Below are positions 23,401 through 31,564 of a stretch of 64,000 nucleotides of DNA, piece by piece. The DNA is from Cordilura impudica (Eukaryota; Arthropoda; Insecta; Diptera; Scathophagidae): contig OY821517.1 in the NCBI GenBank assembly GCA_963682025.1, positions 100,760,107 through 100,824,106 of the forward strand, in the 5' to 3' direction. The notes beneath the pieces are model-generated. The model did no database searches. It was not told where the DNA came from and saw only the letters and a program-made list of their open reading frames with translations. The position numbers and the translations under genes were made by a program. Each line of letters starts with the position of its first letter. The first letter of the stretch is position 1.

Positions 23401-23836
23401 GAATTATAATGTCTTTGAACCCGAATCAGAATCTTATGAAAATCCTGATGCTGGCGTTAAACATCATAAGTCTAATTTGCATGATCGTTTTAAGGAAGTT
23501 GCCTCTAAAAAACAAATTGAAAAATATATTGAAGATCAAGAGAAGCTTTTAGACGAAGCTCTTAAGCTGCAGCTACTCAACAGTCCGAAATTTCAAAAAC
23601 TTTTGAAAACAGCAGAAAAAGAAAATCATTTCAAGGAACCGGAATACGAAGATGAATATATTGCTAATGTACCGCCGCCATTTCGTGACAGCTTTCACAA
23701 AAGTGGTCCTCCAAGCTCAAAACGTGGTCGTCGTCGACCATCCAATTCGGATTTCAAACGTGCAGTCAAATCCAAACCGTCTATTTTGTCCAAACCCAAC
23801 CGAAAATATCGTCAGGCATATGTTATTGAAGTCTGA
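2464..23836 (+). CDS. secreted protein of unknown function, three coding exons (2464-2481, 22705-22938, 23006-23836)
   Basis: Exon 1 codes MKRIMD and is followed directly by the consensus donor GTAAGT (2482). The next exon follows the acceptor TTATATTGCAG (ends 22704) and starts in phase 0 with FIFILLLASVVNNIRAQA. Joined, the two halves form a complete signal peptide: basic start, Leu/Ile-rich core and a likely cut near Ala22. Neither half makes one alone, and no nearer in-frame ATG precedes exon 2. The second intron is 67 bp (22939-23005, GTAAGT to TTACAG), also phase 0. Intron 1 is 20,223 bp and filled with transposons. Total length is 360 residues. The link to exon 1 is inferred from phase, splice sites and signal-peptide logic, and another upstream first exon cannot be ruled out. 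Confidence 0.6.
2840..3630 (+). mobile_element. DINE-1-like HINE, copy 2, full length
   Basis: Both termini are intact (TATACCCTATACC; palindrome; CTACTTG before T5). It is very close to copy 1 but has eight GTCC units plus GTCT where copy 1 has two, so the microsatellite has expanded or contracted since they separated. It sits 360 bp inside intron 1. Confidence 0.85.
3631..4900. other. AT-rich intronic sequence, nothing recognised
   Basis: About 1.27 kb with no ORF of note, no terminal repeats and no motif shared with other parts of the window. It is probably old intron sequence or very decayed repeat. Confidence 0.4.
4901..5657 (+). mobile_element. DINE-1-like HINE, copy 3, full length
   Basis: It runs from TATACCCTATACC at 4901 to the palindrome and TTACTTG at 5657. 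About 35 bp near 5540 are a local duplication/deletion (repeat of AAAATCCCACT). It lies only 163 bp from copy 4, which has the opposite orientation. Confidence 0.85.
5821..6621 (-). mobile_element. DINE-1-like HINE, copy 4, full length
   Basis: In reverse orientation, CAAGTAAGAAAATTATAGTC with the palindrome is at the left and GGTATAGGGTATA at the right (6621). It has a long GGAC run at 6455-6485. With copy 3 it forms a head-out inverted pair of about 750-bp arms that could fold back. Confidence 0.85.
6622..7119. other. AT-rich intronic spacer
   Basis: No feature is recognised. A repeated TAAAAATTTATCATTTTT-type run (6650-6780) suggests local slippage only. Confidence 0.35.
7120..8988 (-). 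pseudogene. Transib (RAG1-related) transposase relic with recognisable D-D-E triad
   Basis: Minus-strand fragments line up in transposase order. A basic N-terminal piece (8988-8650, containing RDKAGRPRKS) is followed by SLLDHTAERLLQSI and then CKWGCDGSSGQ near 8180, the first catalytic Asp block. Next come FMVSFVPLRL, YCRPIKFVFKKET and ADNEKVGQALTN with CIIC near 7840, the second Asp and zinc-binding Cys pair. These are followed by FGLSPLHARIRRMEL (about 7730) and PLGDLLEEAQEKMNKD near 7250, the catalytic Glu block. This order and these motifs match Transib transposases, which share their core with RAG1. Several frameshifts and stops make it inactive. The terminal CACWRTG repeats were not found. 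Confidence 0.75.
9010..9544. other. unassigned AT-rich sequence between Transib relic and Helitron end
   Basis: Contains a short GC-richer segment at 9120-9175 that could be the decayed Transib terminus (GGCAGTGCATCGGCACT), but no matching opposite terminus was seen. Nothing else is supported. Confidence 0.3.
9545..9700 (-). mobile_element. Helitron 3' end fragment
   Basis: On the minus strand the sequence ends with a hairpin (GCACTCGAACTTCGAGCGC, 9558-9575), nine spacer bases, CTAG (9548-9545) and then T. This is the canonical Helitron 3' terminus inserted before a T. The body, extending to about 9700, resembles the Helitron-like segments ending at 33919 and 40600. No ORF. Confidence 0.6.
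9710..10499 (+). mobile_element. DINE-1-like HINE, copy 5, full length
   Basis: Starts TATACCCTATACC at 9710 and ends TTACTTG at 10499 with a perfect 18-bp palindrome before it. It lies directly beside the body of the Helitron end above. Confidence 0.85.
10500..10945. other. unassigned intronic sequence
   Basis: AT-rich with no family resemblance found. Ends at the first Tc1-like terminal motif near 10948. Confidence 0.3.
10946..11745 (-). pseudogene. Tc1-like transposase relic
   Basis: The minus strand reads DSIMTKENYICIFQGNLAL, then FRHDNDPKHSAKIVKEWLS (second catalytic Asp block, normally QDNDPKHTA). A frameshifted segment with NPIEKDRLI follows, covering the catalytic Glu of the DD34E signature. 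GGTGCAAAAGTG at 10953-10964 and the related TTTGCACCAA at 11151 look like terminal and subterminal repeat sequence. The N-terminal half and the other end are lost near 11745. Confidence 0.7.
11835..12640 (+). mobile_element. DINE-1-like HINE, copy 6
   Basis: Intact 5' start. The 3' palindrome has one mismatch (GACTTTAAT) and the final CTTG is CTCA at the junction with copy 7. The 3' end therefore appears to have been joined directly to the inside of another copy. Confidence 0.8.
12641..12947 (-). mobile_element. DINE-1-like HINE, copy 7, 3' half missing
   Basis: Only the 5' 307 bp remain: GGTATAGGGTATA at 12947 inward through the GGAC run to CATACAAATGA. The break coincides exactly with the end of copy 6. 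Confidence 0.75.
13043..13581 (-). mobile_element. DINE-1-like HINE, copy 8, old and diverged
   Basis: CAAGTAAG, a shortened palindrome (GTCGGACCGAC) and TATACGATACTCTATACC are followed by recognisable but diverged interior, including ACAGACGGACTGACATCG, ending GGTATAGGGTAA. Clearly older than copies 1-7. Confidence 0.7.
13752..14574 (-). pseudogene. internally deleted mariner-like element with both terminal repeats
   Basis: CACAGTGCATCCAATAAG at the left and the reverse complement of CACAGTGCCTCCAATAAG at the right form terminal inverted repeats of about 28 bp that share AGTTTTAAGACT. The minus strand encodes a damaged transposase C-terminus: SHTSIIVRSFLTKNYY (second Asp region, Asp lost), NPPYSPEVE (third catalytic block altered), FDDISTIQEVSIRALQAIPQ and LQKCIETGGFYFE before the stop. 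No TA duplication remains at the ends. Confidence 0.75.
14690..15320 (+). pseudogene. non-LTR retrotransposon RT fragment
   Basis: Out-of-frame pieces read GVLICVNDLSDYLSHCKIHI (RT motifs B-C region, with the YADD core replaced), then SVSTSKNLGVTFSNTFTW, YLIPGILYGSDSHSKGK and SIIRYILD, the post-RT connection region of CR1/Jockey-type LINEs. 5' and 3' truncated, with frameshifts. Confidence 0.65.
15321..15780. other. AT-rich intronic spacer
   Basis: No motif recognised. It may include the decayed 3' untranslated region of the preceding LINE fragment. Confidence 0.3.
15780..16320. repeat. degenerate tandem repeat, unit about 180-190 bp
   Basis: The words GAGAGTAACGATA, CGGATCAGTAGGC, GGCACCTCCCATA, CAATATCA..TATTTCGA and AGAGCTT.ACAAATTTGT recur in the same order about three times. 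The last unit ends just before the Helitron helicase fragment. A related GGGAGGTAC/CCACGCCCAC segment occurs near 29030-29160. Confidence 0.5.
16325..16712 (+). pseudogene. Helitron Pif1-like helicase, 5' part before the insertion
   Basis: Fragments in two frames give CLRSSNLWRYVKKLQLAA, then AEYFSKHSLNIGNARHSVDE, ISLSLHFFNFVSWNDKLINK and VFPNI. After a short gap come LHSFKSIDCVANEDEATNYP and TEFLNSL, where the frame is cut by the 2.7-kb element. This is the helicase segment upstream of the LPPHN motif in Helitron Rep-helicase proteins. Its continuation is at 19444. Confidence 0.8.
16713..19443. mobile_element. 2,731-bp fold-back DNA element with TTA target duplication, inserted in the Helitron helicase
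   Basis: Termini are AGCTGTGTTTACACTATGTG at the left and the complement of AGCTGCATTCACACTATGTG at the right, flanked by TTA (16710-16712 and 19444-19446). Removing the element and one TTA restores the helicase codons for N-S-L-D-L-P exactly. Inside are inverted arms of about 600-780 bp (17081-17675 and 18541-19322) around a central segment of about 865 bp. The TTA duplication fits the TWA target of PIF/Harbinger elements, but no Harbinger transposase is recognisable, so the superfamily is open. The 65-codon frames in the arms are palindromic mirror images, not genes. Confidence 0.8.
17832..18360 (+). pseudogene. remnant spliced gene in the centre of the fold-back element
   Basis: ATG at 17832 opens MENSGTSRCVYLIG, followed by the donor GGTAAGTATTT and an intron of about 70 bp ending TTTTATTGTAG. 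The frame then continues GRKKNNFDGRMLPSKKDVFG, RLFRLIQDDNMSVKDSASVV and TN before a stop, with IEIYRSFEIHKGK after it. It resembles the opening of TE-encoded proteins I have seen in aphids and other arthropods, but I cannot name the family. Later pieces (GHPDKPKRAHLSPKEFTSVQ, about 18432) suggest the coding region once extended to the right arm. Confidence 0.45.
19444..19870 (+). pseudogene. Helitron Pif1-like helicase, C-terminal part after the insertion
   Basis: It resumes exactly after the TTA duplication with LDLPGLPPHNLQLRIGSVV, IMLRNLN and PIIPMIPTDIPFEFK. Frameshifted pieces follow with FPIRLA, then GQLYVGCSRVSKPYALFVLA and PDYKTKNVLYHKVLQ, the very end of Helitron helicases. Stops and frameshifts show it was already decaying. 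Confidence 0.8.
20085..20535 (+). mobile_element. DINE-1-like HINE, copy 9, 5'-truncated and diverged
   Basis: Starts in the interior (AAGCTTTCAACGG...) and reaches the 3' end GGTATCGTATAGTCGGTCGAGACCAACT, with a damaged palindrome. Confidence 0.65.
20550..21915 (-). pseudogene. non-LTR retrotransposon fragment (RT C-terminal region), split by a MITE
   Basis: The minus strand encodes TFLVLGVLMDRKFDFIGHIS, ISTLGFVKRWAKGFSDPYVT, LYKALGRPMLEYASI and FFLRGLCWSYDDL, the region after the RT core in the LINE family also seen at 25.1-28.4 and 37.2-38.9 kb. Nucleotide similarity to the 38.0-38.1 kb copy resumes at 21877 (TTAGTTTGAAAAGTACATAT...GATCCACC), showing that the LINE spans the MITE at 21477-21876. 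The 3' end has GAAC repeats (20538-20551). Confidence 0.75.
21477..21876. mobile_element. 400-bp MITE with about 120-bp terminal inverted repeats, nested in a LINE
   Basis: Left TGCCGTTTTCTTTTCT and right AGAAAAGAAAACGGCA are exact complements. The inverted similarity continues for about 120 bp (ATGTCGCATTTTATTTG..., GTATTTTTTATATA..., CATCAATCGAAAGGTCT). It has no ORF, and no unambiguous target duplication is visible. Confidence 0.75.
21916..22704. other. 3' part of intron 1, single-copy AT-rich sequence and branch/acceptor region
   Basis: No repeat recognised. It ends with TTTTGTCTTATATTGCAG, a good polypyrimidine-AG acceptor for exon 2. Confidence 0.5.
22705..23836 (+). CDS. main coding block (exons 2-3) of the secreted Ser/Lys/Tyr-rich protein
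   Basis: Exon 2 (78 codons) supplies the hydrophobic core of the signal peptide and a Ser/Tyr/His-rich stretch (residues 23-84). Exon 3 (276 codons) continues with acidic and Ser/Pro-rich low-complexity sequence (85-235). A Lys/Glu/Leu heptad-like segment at about 240-292 probably forms a helix or coiled coil. An acidic/Pro segment follows (EPEYEDEYIANVPPPF, 295-310), then a basic tail with KRGRRR at 323-328 that could be a furin-type cleavage site, ending AYVIEV. There are no cysteines after the signal peptide, no transmembrane segment and no known domain that I recognise. Composition suggests an extracellular matrix, cuticle or salivary-type secreted protein, but that is only a guess. The frame is open and intact, unlike all neighbouring TE genes. 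Confidence 0.85.
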
Positions 23837-23986
23837 CATGGATCAGTGTTCAATTGAGTATACGAATTACTTTTAGACTTCTACCAAGGCGTAATTAATT
23901 TAAGTTTAATTTATAAATTATTTTATATAAGTATTTTGTTTAAAAACGTTTTAGAGATTTAGTTATTTAAAAATTTATTTGTTAAT

Positions 23987-23992
23987 AATAAA
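23987..23992 (+). terminator. polyadenylation signal of the secreted-protein gene
   Basis: AATAAA lies about 150 bp after the stop codon (23834-23836), within an AT-rich 3' untranslated region containing several TTTAAA/ATTTATT runs. Cleavage would fall near 24005-24015. Confidence 0.6.
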
Positions 23993-24019
23993 TATTTTAA
24001 CTGATATAAATTTTGAAAC

Positions 24020-24940
24020 AAATGGGCTAATCGTTTGGTTTTGGATAATGTTTTTTTTTTAATCAAAATAGATTAAAATGATTTTTTCAGAGGAGTTTTC
24101 TCATTATTCTGTTTGTATTGATTGCTTGAAAATGTCATTACTTAATCAAATGTTTGATATTGACAGTTGGATTTGTTCGAATGCTCCAATATTGAATTAT
24201 AAAATGGTAACGGGTGGACATTGTGTATCTAAACTTAAGCTTAAACCTACTTTGATACTAGTGATAAAATTGATTATGATTAAAAAATTTTAATGTTATA
24301 ATTTAATTTAAATTAAATAATATAATTAATAGGGTCACCCTTATTATAAATAAGCTAAAAAATTCAATTCAACTCCATCAATATTGTTCACACTTTTTCA
24401 CTTACAAACAAACAAGCATCGATTTTTCTGTAAAAACTCGGCGACTCAAAATTTCCCTTAGTTTTTCCACTGGGATTTGATCTATATATATAAAGAAAGA
24501 AAAACTAGTAGGGTATGTCAATTTCTATAGAGCCTGCTGGAAAATCAGTTCCTTCATTATGTTAGTTTTAAAAAATTATTGAAAATTGTCTTCCTGTATT
24601 TCGATCGCCATGCCGTGGTGAAATATTCCCCATACCATAAAGAAACCGAAATTTTTTTTTTTATATAGCGAGGTTACTTTCTCAGACCACTTGCTACAAA
24701 ACCCATTTGTATTATCTAAATTAATTTTTGTATTCATCTGAAAAAACCATAAGTATCTAGAAAGTAAATTTCCGTTTAATAATTTATACGCAAGTTTTTC
24801 TTCTTAACATGTTGATTACAATAGAGTAATTTTGGTATTGCCATTAACTTCTGAAATGGCTCTTTCCGAAAACTCAGGTTTCAGGTTTAGATTTTGGATG
24901 ATATTACGCCCAATTATATGTAGCTTTATTTATTTTTTAT
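24020..24940. other. intergenic sequence without recognisable content
   Basis: Contains a 71-codon frame at 24078-24293 with no family resemblance and no coding bias that I can judge. TATATATATAAAGAAAG near 24485 is a chance TATA-like run. Nothing is supported. Confidence 0.3.
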
Positions 24941-25070
24941 TTAGAAACGCTTAAATTATTTATTATTTATTAGGTCAATGGAATAAATCCTTACAGACCT
25001 GTATAAATGATATAATTACATATGTACATATATTGAAACAATTAAATGATTTAAAAATAAAAACAAATAG

Positions 25071-25763
25071 TTAGGAATTTAAGAAAATAATGATATTATG
25101 CTTAATTACATCAGTGTTCAACGAAAAATCAGTTAATTGATAAAGATTATTATAAACACAACAAATTCTTCTAAAAGGATCAGCTAGAGCATAGTTGGTA
25201 TGAAAAGATTTAACAAAGAGTGGTTGGAATTGGCGTGATACTCGTTGAGGAACATTAAAAGTTATATTGTTGACAAGAAAGTCAGAAGAGATTTCACCAT
25301 TAATTAGGTTGATCATAAATGTTACTTTTAGCATAGTCCTACGGCTTTCCAAAGTAGGTAATTTTATTAATTTAAGTCGATCAACGTATGGAGGTAGATT
25401 AATTGCAGAATTCCAAGGTAAGCCACGTAAGCAAAAGAGTAGAAATTGTTTCTGTACAGACTCGATTCGATGAATATGAATGTTATAGAAGGGATCCCAT
25501 ATTATTGACCCATATTCTAAAATAGGTCTTACAAGAGATGTAAAAAGTTGTTTAGTTATGTAAGGATCAATAAATTCTTTTGCCCATCTTTTAATAAAGG
25601 CGAGTGTACCTCTAGCTTTATTAACTGCCATGGTGACGTGAGATACAAAGTTTAATTTAGGATCAAGTAGTATCCCTAAATCCAGAAAAGTATCAACAAG
25701 TTCAAGCTGATATCCGCCCAAAAAGTAGTTAGCAGGAAAAACATTATTTCTAGAAAAACGCAT
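25071..25763 (-). pseudogene. LINE ORF2, C-terminal region
   Basis: LVDTFLDLGILLDPKLNFVS, ARGTLAFIKRWAKEF, LFTSLVRPILEYGSIIW and FLLFCLRGLPWNSAI form the conserved block after the RT fingers/palm in this LINE family, followed by a tail to LNS-stop. It is offset by a frameshift at about 25760 from the RT part, where the two frames overlap by 88 bp. No RNase H motif or CCHC finger is seen. Confidence 0.8.
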
Positions 25764-26827
25764 ACATTTACATTTTTTAAATTCAGTTCCATTAGGTTAC
25801 GGTTACACCACGAAAAAAAATTGTTGAGATCTGATTGAAGATGAATATGATCATTATGTTGACAGTAACTTAAAAAAATTTTAACATCATCAGTGTAAAT
25901 TAAAACGTTACAAAAATTTATCATTTTTGGAAGATCATTGATGAAAAGGGAGAAAAGAATTGGTCCAAGATGGCTGCCGTGAGGAACACCAGAAGTCACA
26001 GTAATATCTTTAGATGACATATTATTATAAATTACACGTTGTGTTCTATCAGAAAGATATGATTTTATCCATTTAAGGCTTAATGGTGTTAAACCTAATA
26101 AATCCAATTTGATCAGTAGAAGGTTATGGTTTACTTTATCGAAAGCCTTACTAAAATCGGTGTATACTGCATCTGTTTGTTTTTTCTTGACAAAACCATC
26201 ATTTATTATTGTCGTAAAATGAAGCACGTTTGTAACGGTAGAGCATCCTTTCCGAAATCCGTGTTGAAATGGTGACAAATTTGACGATGAGTGATAGCAC
26301 AAAAAATCTGTAATAAATTTCTCGAAAAGCTTAGGGATTGCACTAAGTTTAGCAATACCACGGTAATTAGAAACATCCGTTCTATCTCCAGATTTAAATA
26401 ATGGAATGATGTAAGAAGCTCTCCAAAATTTTGGAAAATAACCGTTTTTTATTGACGCATTAAACAAGAGAGTCAGTGGTGTTGACAAGGAAGTAGCACA
26501 ATAATTGAGTATAGAACTAGGTACTCCATCAGGTCCATGAGTAAATGAAACTTTAAGTTTCTTCAGGCTATTAACAAGTTCTGCCTTATCGATTAGGGGA
26601 AAAAATATAGCTTGATTTGTGTTTATTGGATATGAATAGCTGTTGGAACAATATTGAGCAACAGAATATGTACTAGCAAAAAAGTCTGCAAACATGTTAC
26701 TTATTATAGTATCATCACTAGATTCGATATCGTTAAATTTCATAACAGATGGATAACCAGTAGTTTTTCTTTTTGAATTAACAAAGTTGTAAAATGCTTT
26801 AGGATCACGATTGAAATCTTCCTTCAT
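25676..26827 (-). pseudogene. LINE ORF2, reverse transcriptase region
   Basis: RT motifs appear in order: FPKFWRASYIIPLFKSGDRT and NYRGIAKLSAIPKLFEK (motifs 1-2), FRKGCST, then AVYTDFSKAFDKVNH (motif A, catalytic Asp), SGVPHGSHLGPILFSLFIND (motif B, normally GVPQGS) and VLIYTDDVKIF (motif C). The usual YADD is YTDD and the usual Gln is His, changes that may reduce activity. Two stop codons and a short disturbed stretch (26828-26890) separate it from the endonuclease. Confidence 0.85.
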
Positions 26828-26890
26828 TTTGTTTAGATAGTTTTTTTATAAATAATTGTTAAGAATATTATAATAGGCACGATGAATGGA

Positions 26891-27892
26891 TTATTTTTCA
26901 AAAAATACAAGAGAACCAAAAATTTTATACTTTTTATAGTACTTGTTCTTCAAATTTTTTAATCTTGATAGTTGTTTTGAGTTCCAAGGCGGGCCAGTTC
27001 GTTTGTAGACAGAACGCTTTGGGATGCATTCATCCATAAAAGAATGCATAGTTCTATAAAAGACCTCCACAATTAAATCAATAGAAGTATGGCACAACAA
27101 ATCATTCCAGTTAGTGTTAGAAATTAGACCAATCAATTTGCTATAGTTGGTTTGTTTAAAACAAAAAACTTTATCTTTATTAATACGAATATTGGATCCA
27201 CCAAAAGTAGGCAAAACACAGCTAATTTCAATAGTTGGATGAAAGCGATCTTCCGGCAAGGTGATAGGATCAGAGCGAGTTATTATACAATCTTCCGGAT
27301 TATTTGTAAATACCAGATCTAGCAGTTTACCGTATTCATTAAATATGCCATTCATCTTGTAAAGACTAAGATCAACTATCTCATTCAATATTAAATCATC
27401 ACAGTTATTAGATTTAATTGGAATAAAATCCGGAGCATCAGGCGAATTTTTCCATATTATAGATGGTAAATTAAAATCTCCAACAACAAAAATTAAATCC
27501 TCAGGTTTAGCACGTTGAGCAACTGATTTGATGGCCTGAACGTGTTCAAGGTATATTTCTTCGGGAGAATTAGGAGGTATATACGAACAGGTTATGAAAA
27601 TGATTTTATAATTAAGCTTTATCATTACACTGACAAACTCAATATTTGGAGAAGATTCAGATTGAAGAGATTCGGAAGCAAACAGGCATGATACAGCAAT
27701 TAAAACACCACCACCATTACGATCGTTTCTGTTATATCTATATATTTGATAATTGTTACATAGTAACTCAGAATTAAAAACATTATCTTTCAGCCATGTC
27801 TCAGTAAAGATGATAACATGAAAATTAAAATCATAACTGTTAACTAGTAGATTAGACATTTTAGTATTTAAACCACGAACATTCTGATACAT
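26891..27892 (-). pseudogene. LINE ORF2, apurinic-type endonuclease region
   Basis: MYQNVRGLNTKMSNLL (normally YQNVRG), IIFTETWL (catalytic Glu), GGGVLIAV, ITCSYIPPNS, FVVGDFNLPSIIW (Asp/Asn pair), LLDLVFTN and DRFHPTIEI (final His) reproduce the exonuclease/endonuclease/phosphatase fold order of LINE ORF2. It is intact as a 333-codon frame. It is followed by PWNSKQLSRLKNLKNKYYKK, a linker typical of these elements. Confidence 0.85.
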
Positions 27893-27921
27893 AATGATTA
27901 GTCGTTCAACGGGTAAAGAAT

Positions 27922-28377
27922 CTAGTTTTTTGAATTAATGTTGGAATTCGTATTTTCATTTATTCGATGTTGGGGCGGAAGCTCAGCAATGTTGTTTCTC
28001 CGAGGATTTTCTTTAAATTCATATTCACGAACTAAAGTATTCACAGGCCAGAAACCAGGGTTAACGATTTGCTCATAAAGATCGAACGGAACGGTTATTT
28101 TAAAAGATGTAATCCTTCTTGGTACGGAATAGGAAAATTTATATATCATAACATCAGCTTTATAACTTAGTTTAGAGTTTATATAATAGTTAATGTCATC
28201 AGTGGAGGTATCCGAAAAAAGACGCGAAATAAAAATAGATTTTTTTGGCGGTATTACTTTTAGTTGTTTCGGTAACGCCTCTTCATTAGTTAAAGATGGT
28301 GGAAAAGCAGTTGTAGGCGTCGAGGACGTATTATTTAAAGATGGTAGCATTGCAGTTTTAGACATCAAGGGAGGCAA
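27922..28377 (-). pseudogene. LINE ORF1, C-terminal part
   Basis: KKSIFISRLFSDTSTDDI, ADVMIYKFS and RRITSFKITVPFDLYEQIVN followed by PGFWPVNTLVREYEF are the RNA-recognition-like C-terminal domain seen in ORF1 proteins of this LINE group. The N-terminal part, including any zinc knuckles, is missing, which fits 5' truncation at insertion. ORF1 and ORF2 are 30 bp apart. Confidence 0.7.
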
Positions 28378-28474
28378 TTAGCTTAACTTGCAATTAGCTT
28401 AACTTTTCATAAAAAATCTTACATTTACCCGGATCCTGAAATTTATAGGGATTCGAACGACATGTGATTTTAGC

Positions 28475-28770
28475 AGGACGGCTCCACCTGCCACACCGCG
28501 CACGAAACAATCGATTTATTAGAACATCCGTTTCCGATGTAAATTGGCCACCAAGATCGTGCGATTAAACGCCGTGACATTTCTTTCTTTAGGGATTTTT
28601 GAAATCTCAGGTCTATATAAATAAACCACAAATAATTCCTGAGCTTAAGGCCGAGATCCAACGCGTCATCGGTCTTTGTCAAAATGTCATCGAAAATGTT
28701 ATGGAAAGAGCAAGGATACATAAGATTTAGTTATATCGTGCACTTTTATTGGATCACTCTTTACAAATAA
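28475..28770 (+). pseudogene. mariner (rosa-like) transposase C-terminal relic
   Basis: The plus strand reads QDGSTCHTAHETIDLLEHPF (second catalytic Asp, QDGATCHTA block). Frameshifted INWPPRSCD-like codons follow (about 28556-28590), then ELKAEIQRVIG and ENVME. The opposite-strand 83-codon frame here is a shadow. The LINE 5' end lies about 90 bp away. Confidence 0.6.
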
Positions 28771-29329
28771 CATGTTTTTATTGGACATGTTTTTATTTGG
28801 ACTAGAAAGAATAAAATAATTTCTCTCAGCTCTGTACAGATTCCTAACACTTATAAAGTTGTGATTGTAAATTTTTAATAGCTAGAAAAATATTTGTATG
28901 ACTTAAAATGAAAAACGAAGGATGCATGCAATACTTAGATCACAATGACACCTTACTACATATTAATTCATGGATTTACACTAATTTTCAAGGCTGTCGT
29001 TTTCATAACAATCTTAATATTTTTTATATGGGAGGTACTAATCTCACCGCTCCCCCTTTTATAGTTTCAAGACTTTAACTATAATAGTATACCAAATATA
29101 TAAAATTAAATAATCAATTTGATGGGACGTGCCACGCCCACTAGTCCGATCGCACCCATTTTTGTCGTTAATGTAATCGTACAAAGTTCCAAAACTCTTG
29201 CTTTCATAGCACTCCAAATATATAATTATATATATTTACTTTGTATGAGAGGTGCCAATATATAAAAAAAAAGAACTAAGAAAATGGATGCGTTTCCAAC
29301 AATGTGTGCAAAACTACCATTTTGAATGT

Positions 29330-30060
29330 TCTTAAATCTTCCAAACATATTCGAAGACAAGAATGAAGAAAATTCCTCGTCTTTTGAAACGTCATAATAA
29401 TGCACGTTTGGAGTTTTGCAAAATTTTGTTTTCTTTTAAAAGATAATTTTTTCAGATGAAAAAAATTTAATTTGGATGTTCCTGATGGGAGTTTTAGTTA
29501 CTGGCGTGACTTACGAAAAGAACCCCTAATGTTTCTCTCGAAGAAACTTTGGTGGCGGTTCTGTTATGATTTGGGATGCGTTTACTGAAGATTGTTGTCT
29601 GGAGGTGCAATTGTGGCTACCAAAATGAACAGCGAAATATATTGTGAATTGCTTCAATGCAGTTTGTTGCCATTTCTACATGCCAATACAGGAAAAATAT
29701 ATATTTTTCAGCAAGACAATGCAGCCTGTCATGTCAGCAAATTCACAAAAGAATGGTTAAGCTGGAATAATGTCGATGTTTTGGAATGGCCTGCTTGCTC
29801 TCCTGATATGAACCCCATAGAAAACATATGCGGAATTCTCGTCAGGCGAATTTATGCTGTCAATCGTCAATACACGAATGTAAATGAACTAAAAATTTCA
29901 ATTTTCAATGAATGGGAAGCATTTTATCAAGGTCTTTTGAATAAATTCTATGAAAAATAGAATATTTGATTGCATTAATACAAAAGGTGGTGTTATAAAT
30001 TATTAAGATGAAGTTATTTTTAGTATTTTTGTTAAATAAATAAAGGAATTAATTAATTAT
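29330..30060 (+). pseudogene. Tc1-like (DD34E) transposase, C-terminal half well preserved
   Basis: Upstream pieces PRLLKRHNNARLEFCK and DGSFSYWRDLRKEP precede GGGSVMIWDAF. A 122-codon open frame (29592-29960) then carries IYIFQQDNAACHVSKF and VLEWPACSPDMNPIENI. From the Asp of QDN to the Glu of PIEN there are 34 intervening residues, the Tc1 signature. The final block FNEWEAFYQGLLNKFYEK also fits. Frameshifts and stops before 29590 inactivate it. Terminal repeats not seen. Confidence 0.8.
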
Positions 30061-30312
30061 TTTTGTTAAACAAAGACTTTGTTGCATTTGTGCTATACTA
30101 TTTGAAAGCTTTTAATATGCTAAGTATTGGGATGTAAGAGATTTGAATAACGGTATTTCTAATTAATGGGAGTTTTGGGTAATATACGTTTATTTTTGGA
30201 AAGAAAACATATTAATGTAAGTCCAGCAAAGAAATAATAATTATAGCATGCATAGTTAAAATTTTATATAACATAGATTCACAGATTACCATTTGTGCTA
30301 TCATTTATGAAC

Positions 30313-30487
30313 GCACTCTAGTTTGATTACAAGGTTTACGTGGCCACACAGACAGAAAGACACACAAACAGACCTACGGATGGACACAGCTAAATCGACT
30401 CAGAGAGTTGTGTCGATCGGTACAATAAAAGTTTAGGTCTATCGCAAATGTTTTTGGTAGTTATCAACATCAGCACAAACTCATTAG
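30313..30487 (-). mobile_element. DINE-1-like HINE, copy 10, 5' fragment
   Basis: Covers only the part from the GTTTGATTACAAGG motif through the imperfect GACAGA/GGAC run to CAGCACAAACTCATTA. Both ends are lost; old copy. Confidence 0.6.
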
Positions 30488-30794
30488 TAGTAAAAATAAA
30501 ACTACAATAAAGTGGCAGCATTGCTGATACAGCATTACGATATTACAAAAGGCACCATCTACCTTTCGGAGACAATTCACTGGTTTCTCACCTGGATAAA
30601 CTATATGCAATTAATTATTTGACAACTAGGTGGCACTGTAGGATGGCAAATTAGCGACAACAACCAATGTGCCACTTTCGTTTGAGATAAAAATAGTAAC
30701 ACTGTTTAAGAAACAAACAATAAAAATAAATTGATTGCAAAAAGTATGAAATCTACAACCATATATACTTAAACAGGATTTTTATTTTTATTTT

Positions 30795-31520
30795 TATACC
30801 CTATAACACTATGTGGTTTGAGTATAATGACTTTGTGCTACTGTTTGTAACTACCAAAAATTTCTGAGTCGATTTATCGATCTCCGTCCGTCCGTCCGTC
30901 TGTGTGTCCATGTAAAATTTGTTATCAAACTGCAGGTAGCAAATATGAATATATTTCGATGAAATTTGGTATATAAGCTTTCATCGGCCATGGGATGAAC
31001 GCTATTGAAATTGGTGAGAATCGGTCCATGTTCAGACCTAGCCCCCATACAAATGGCCCCTATGAAATCGACATAAAATGCCATAAGATCAAAATTGTCG
31101 TATAGATCTTAGTCAAATTGGGTTTGTATGTGTTTATTACATCCATTAATGAGTAGTCTAAAAATGATTCCTTTGGCCCCATATAGAGCTGCTTCCCGCT
31201 CTTCACTTAAATCTATCAAAAAACAAAAATATTGCACTGATTCATCTCAAATTTTGTTTGTATATATTTTTGCAAAATACAAGACACTTTACCAACCATG
31301 GTCAGGATCGGTCCATTTTTGGACCTAGCCCCCATATAGACATAGCATTCGATATGAACTTTTTCATATCTGCAGCCAAAAAATTAATAAAAATGCCACT
31401 CAAATTTGGTTTATGCTTATTTTCTATATCCAATTAGATGGGCCTAGGAGATAGGGTCTCTAAACGCATGGTATAGGGTATCGTATAGTCGGTCTAGACC
31501 GACTATAATTTTCTTACTTG
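30795..31520 (+). mobile_element. DINE-1-like HINE, copy 11
   Basis: Both termini are intact, with a perfect palindrome and TTACTTG. About 60 bp between TACCAAAAAT and TCTGAGTCG are deleted. Confidence 0.85.
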
Positions 31521-31564
31521 TTTATATTTACAATTTGTATTTGAATTAAATATATCATGCTACT

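Larger units (their letters stand above)
24945..28381 (-). mobile_element. nearly full-length non-LTR retrotransposon (CR1/Jockey group), 5'-truncated in ORF1
   Basis: Minus-strand order is ORF1 (28377-27922), endonuclease (27892-26891), reverse transcriptase (26827-25676), C-terminal region (25763-25071), then an AT-rich 3' untranslated region ending in TAA/AATAA repeats near 24950. Only two or three lesions interrupt ORF2, so it is the best-preserved autonomous element in the window. Clade naming is tentative. The 5' junction near 28381-28415 carries a direct repeat ATTAGCTTAACTT. Confidence 0.8.
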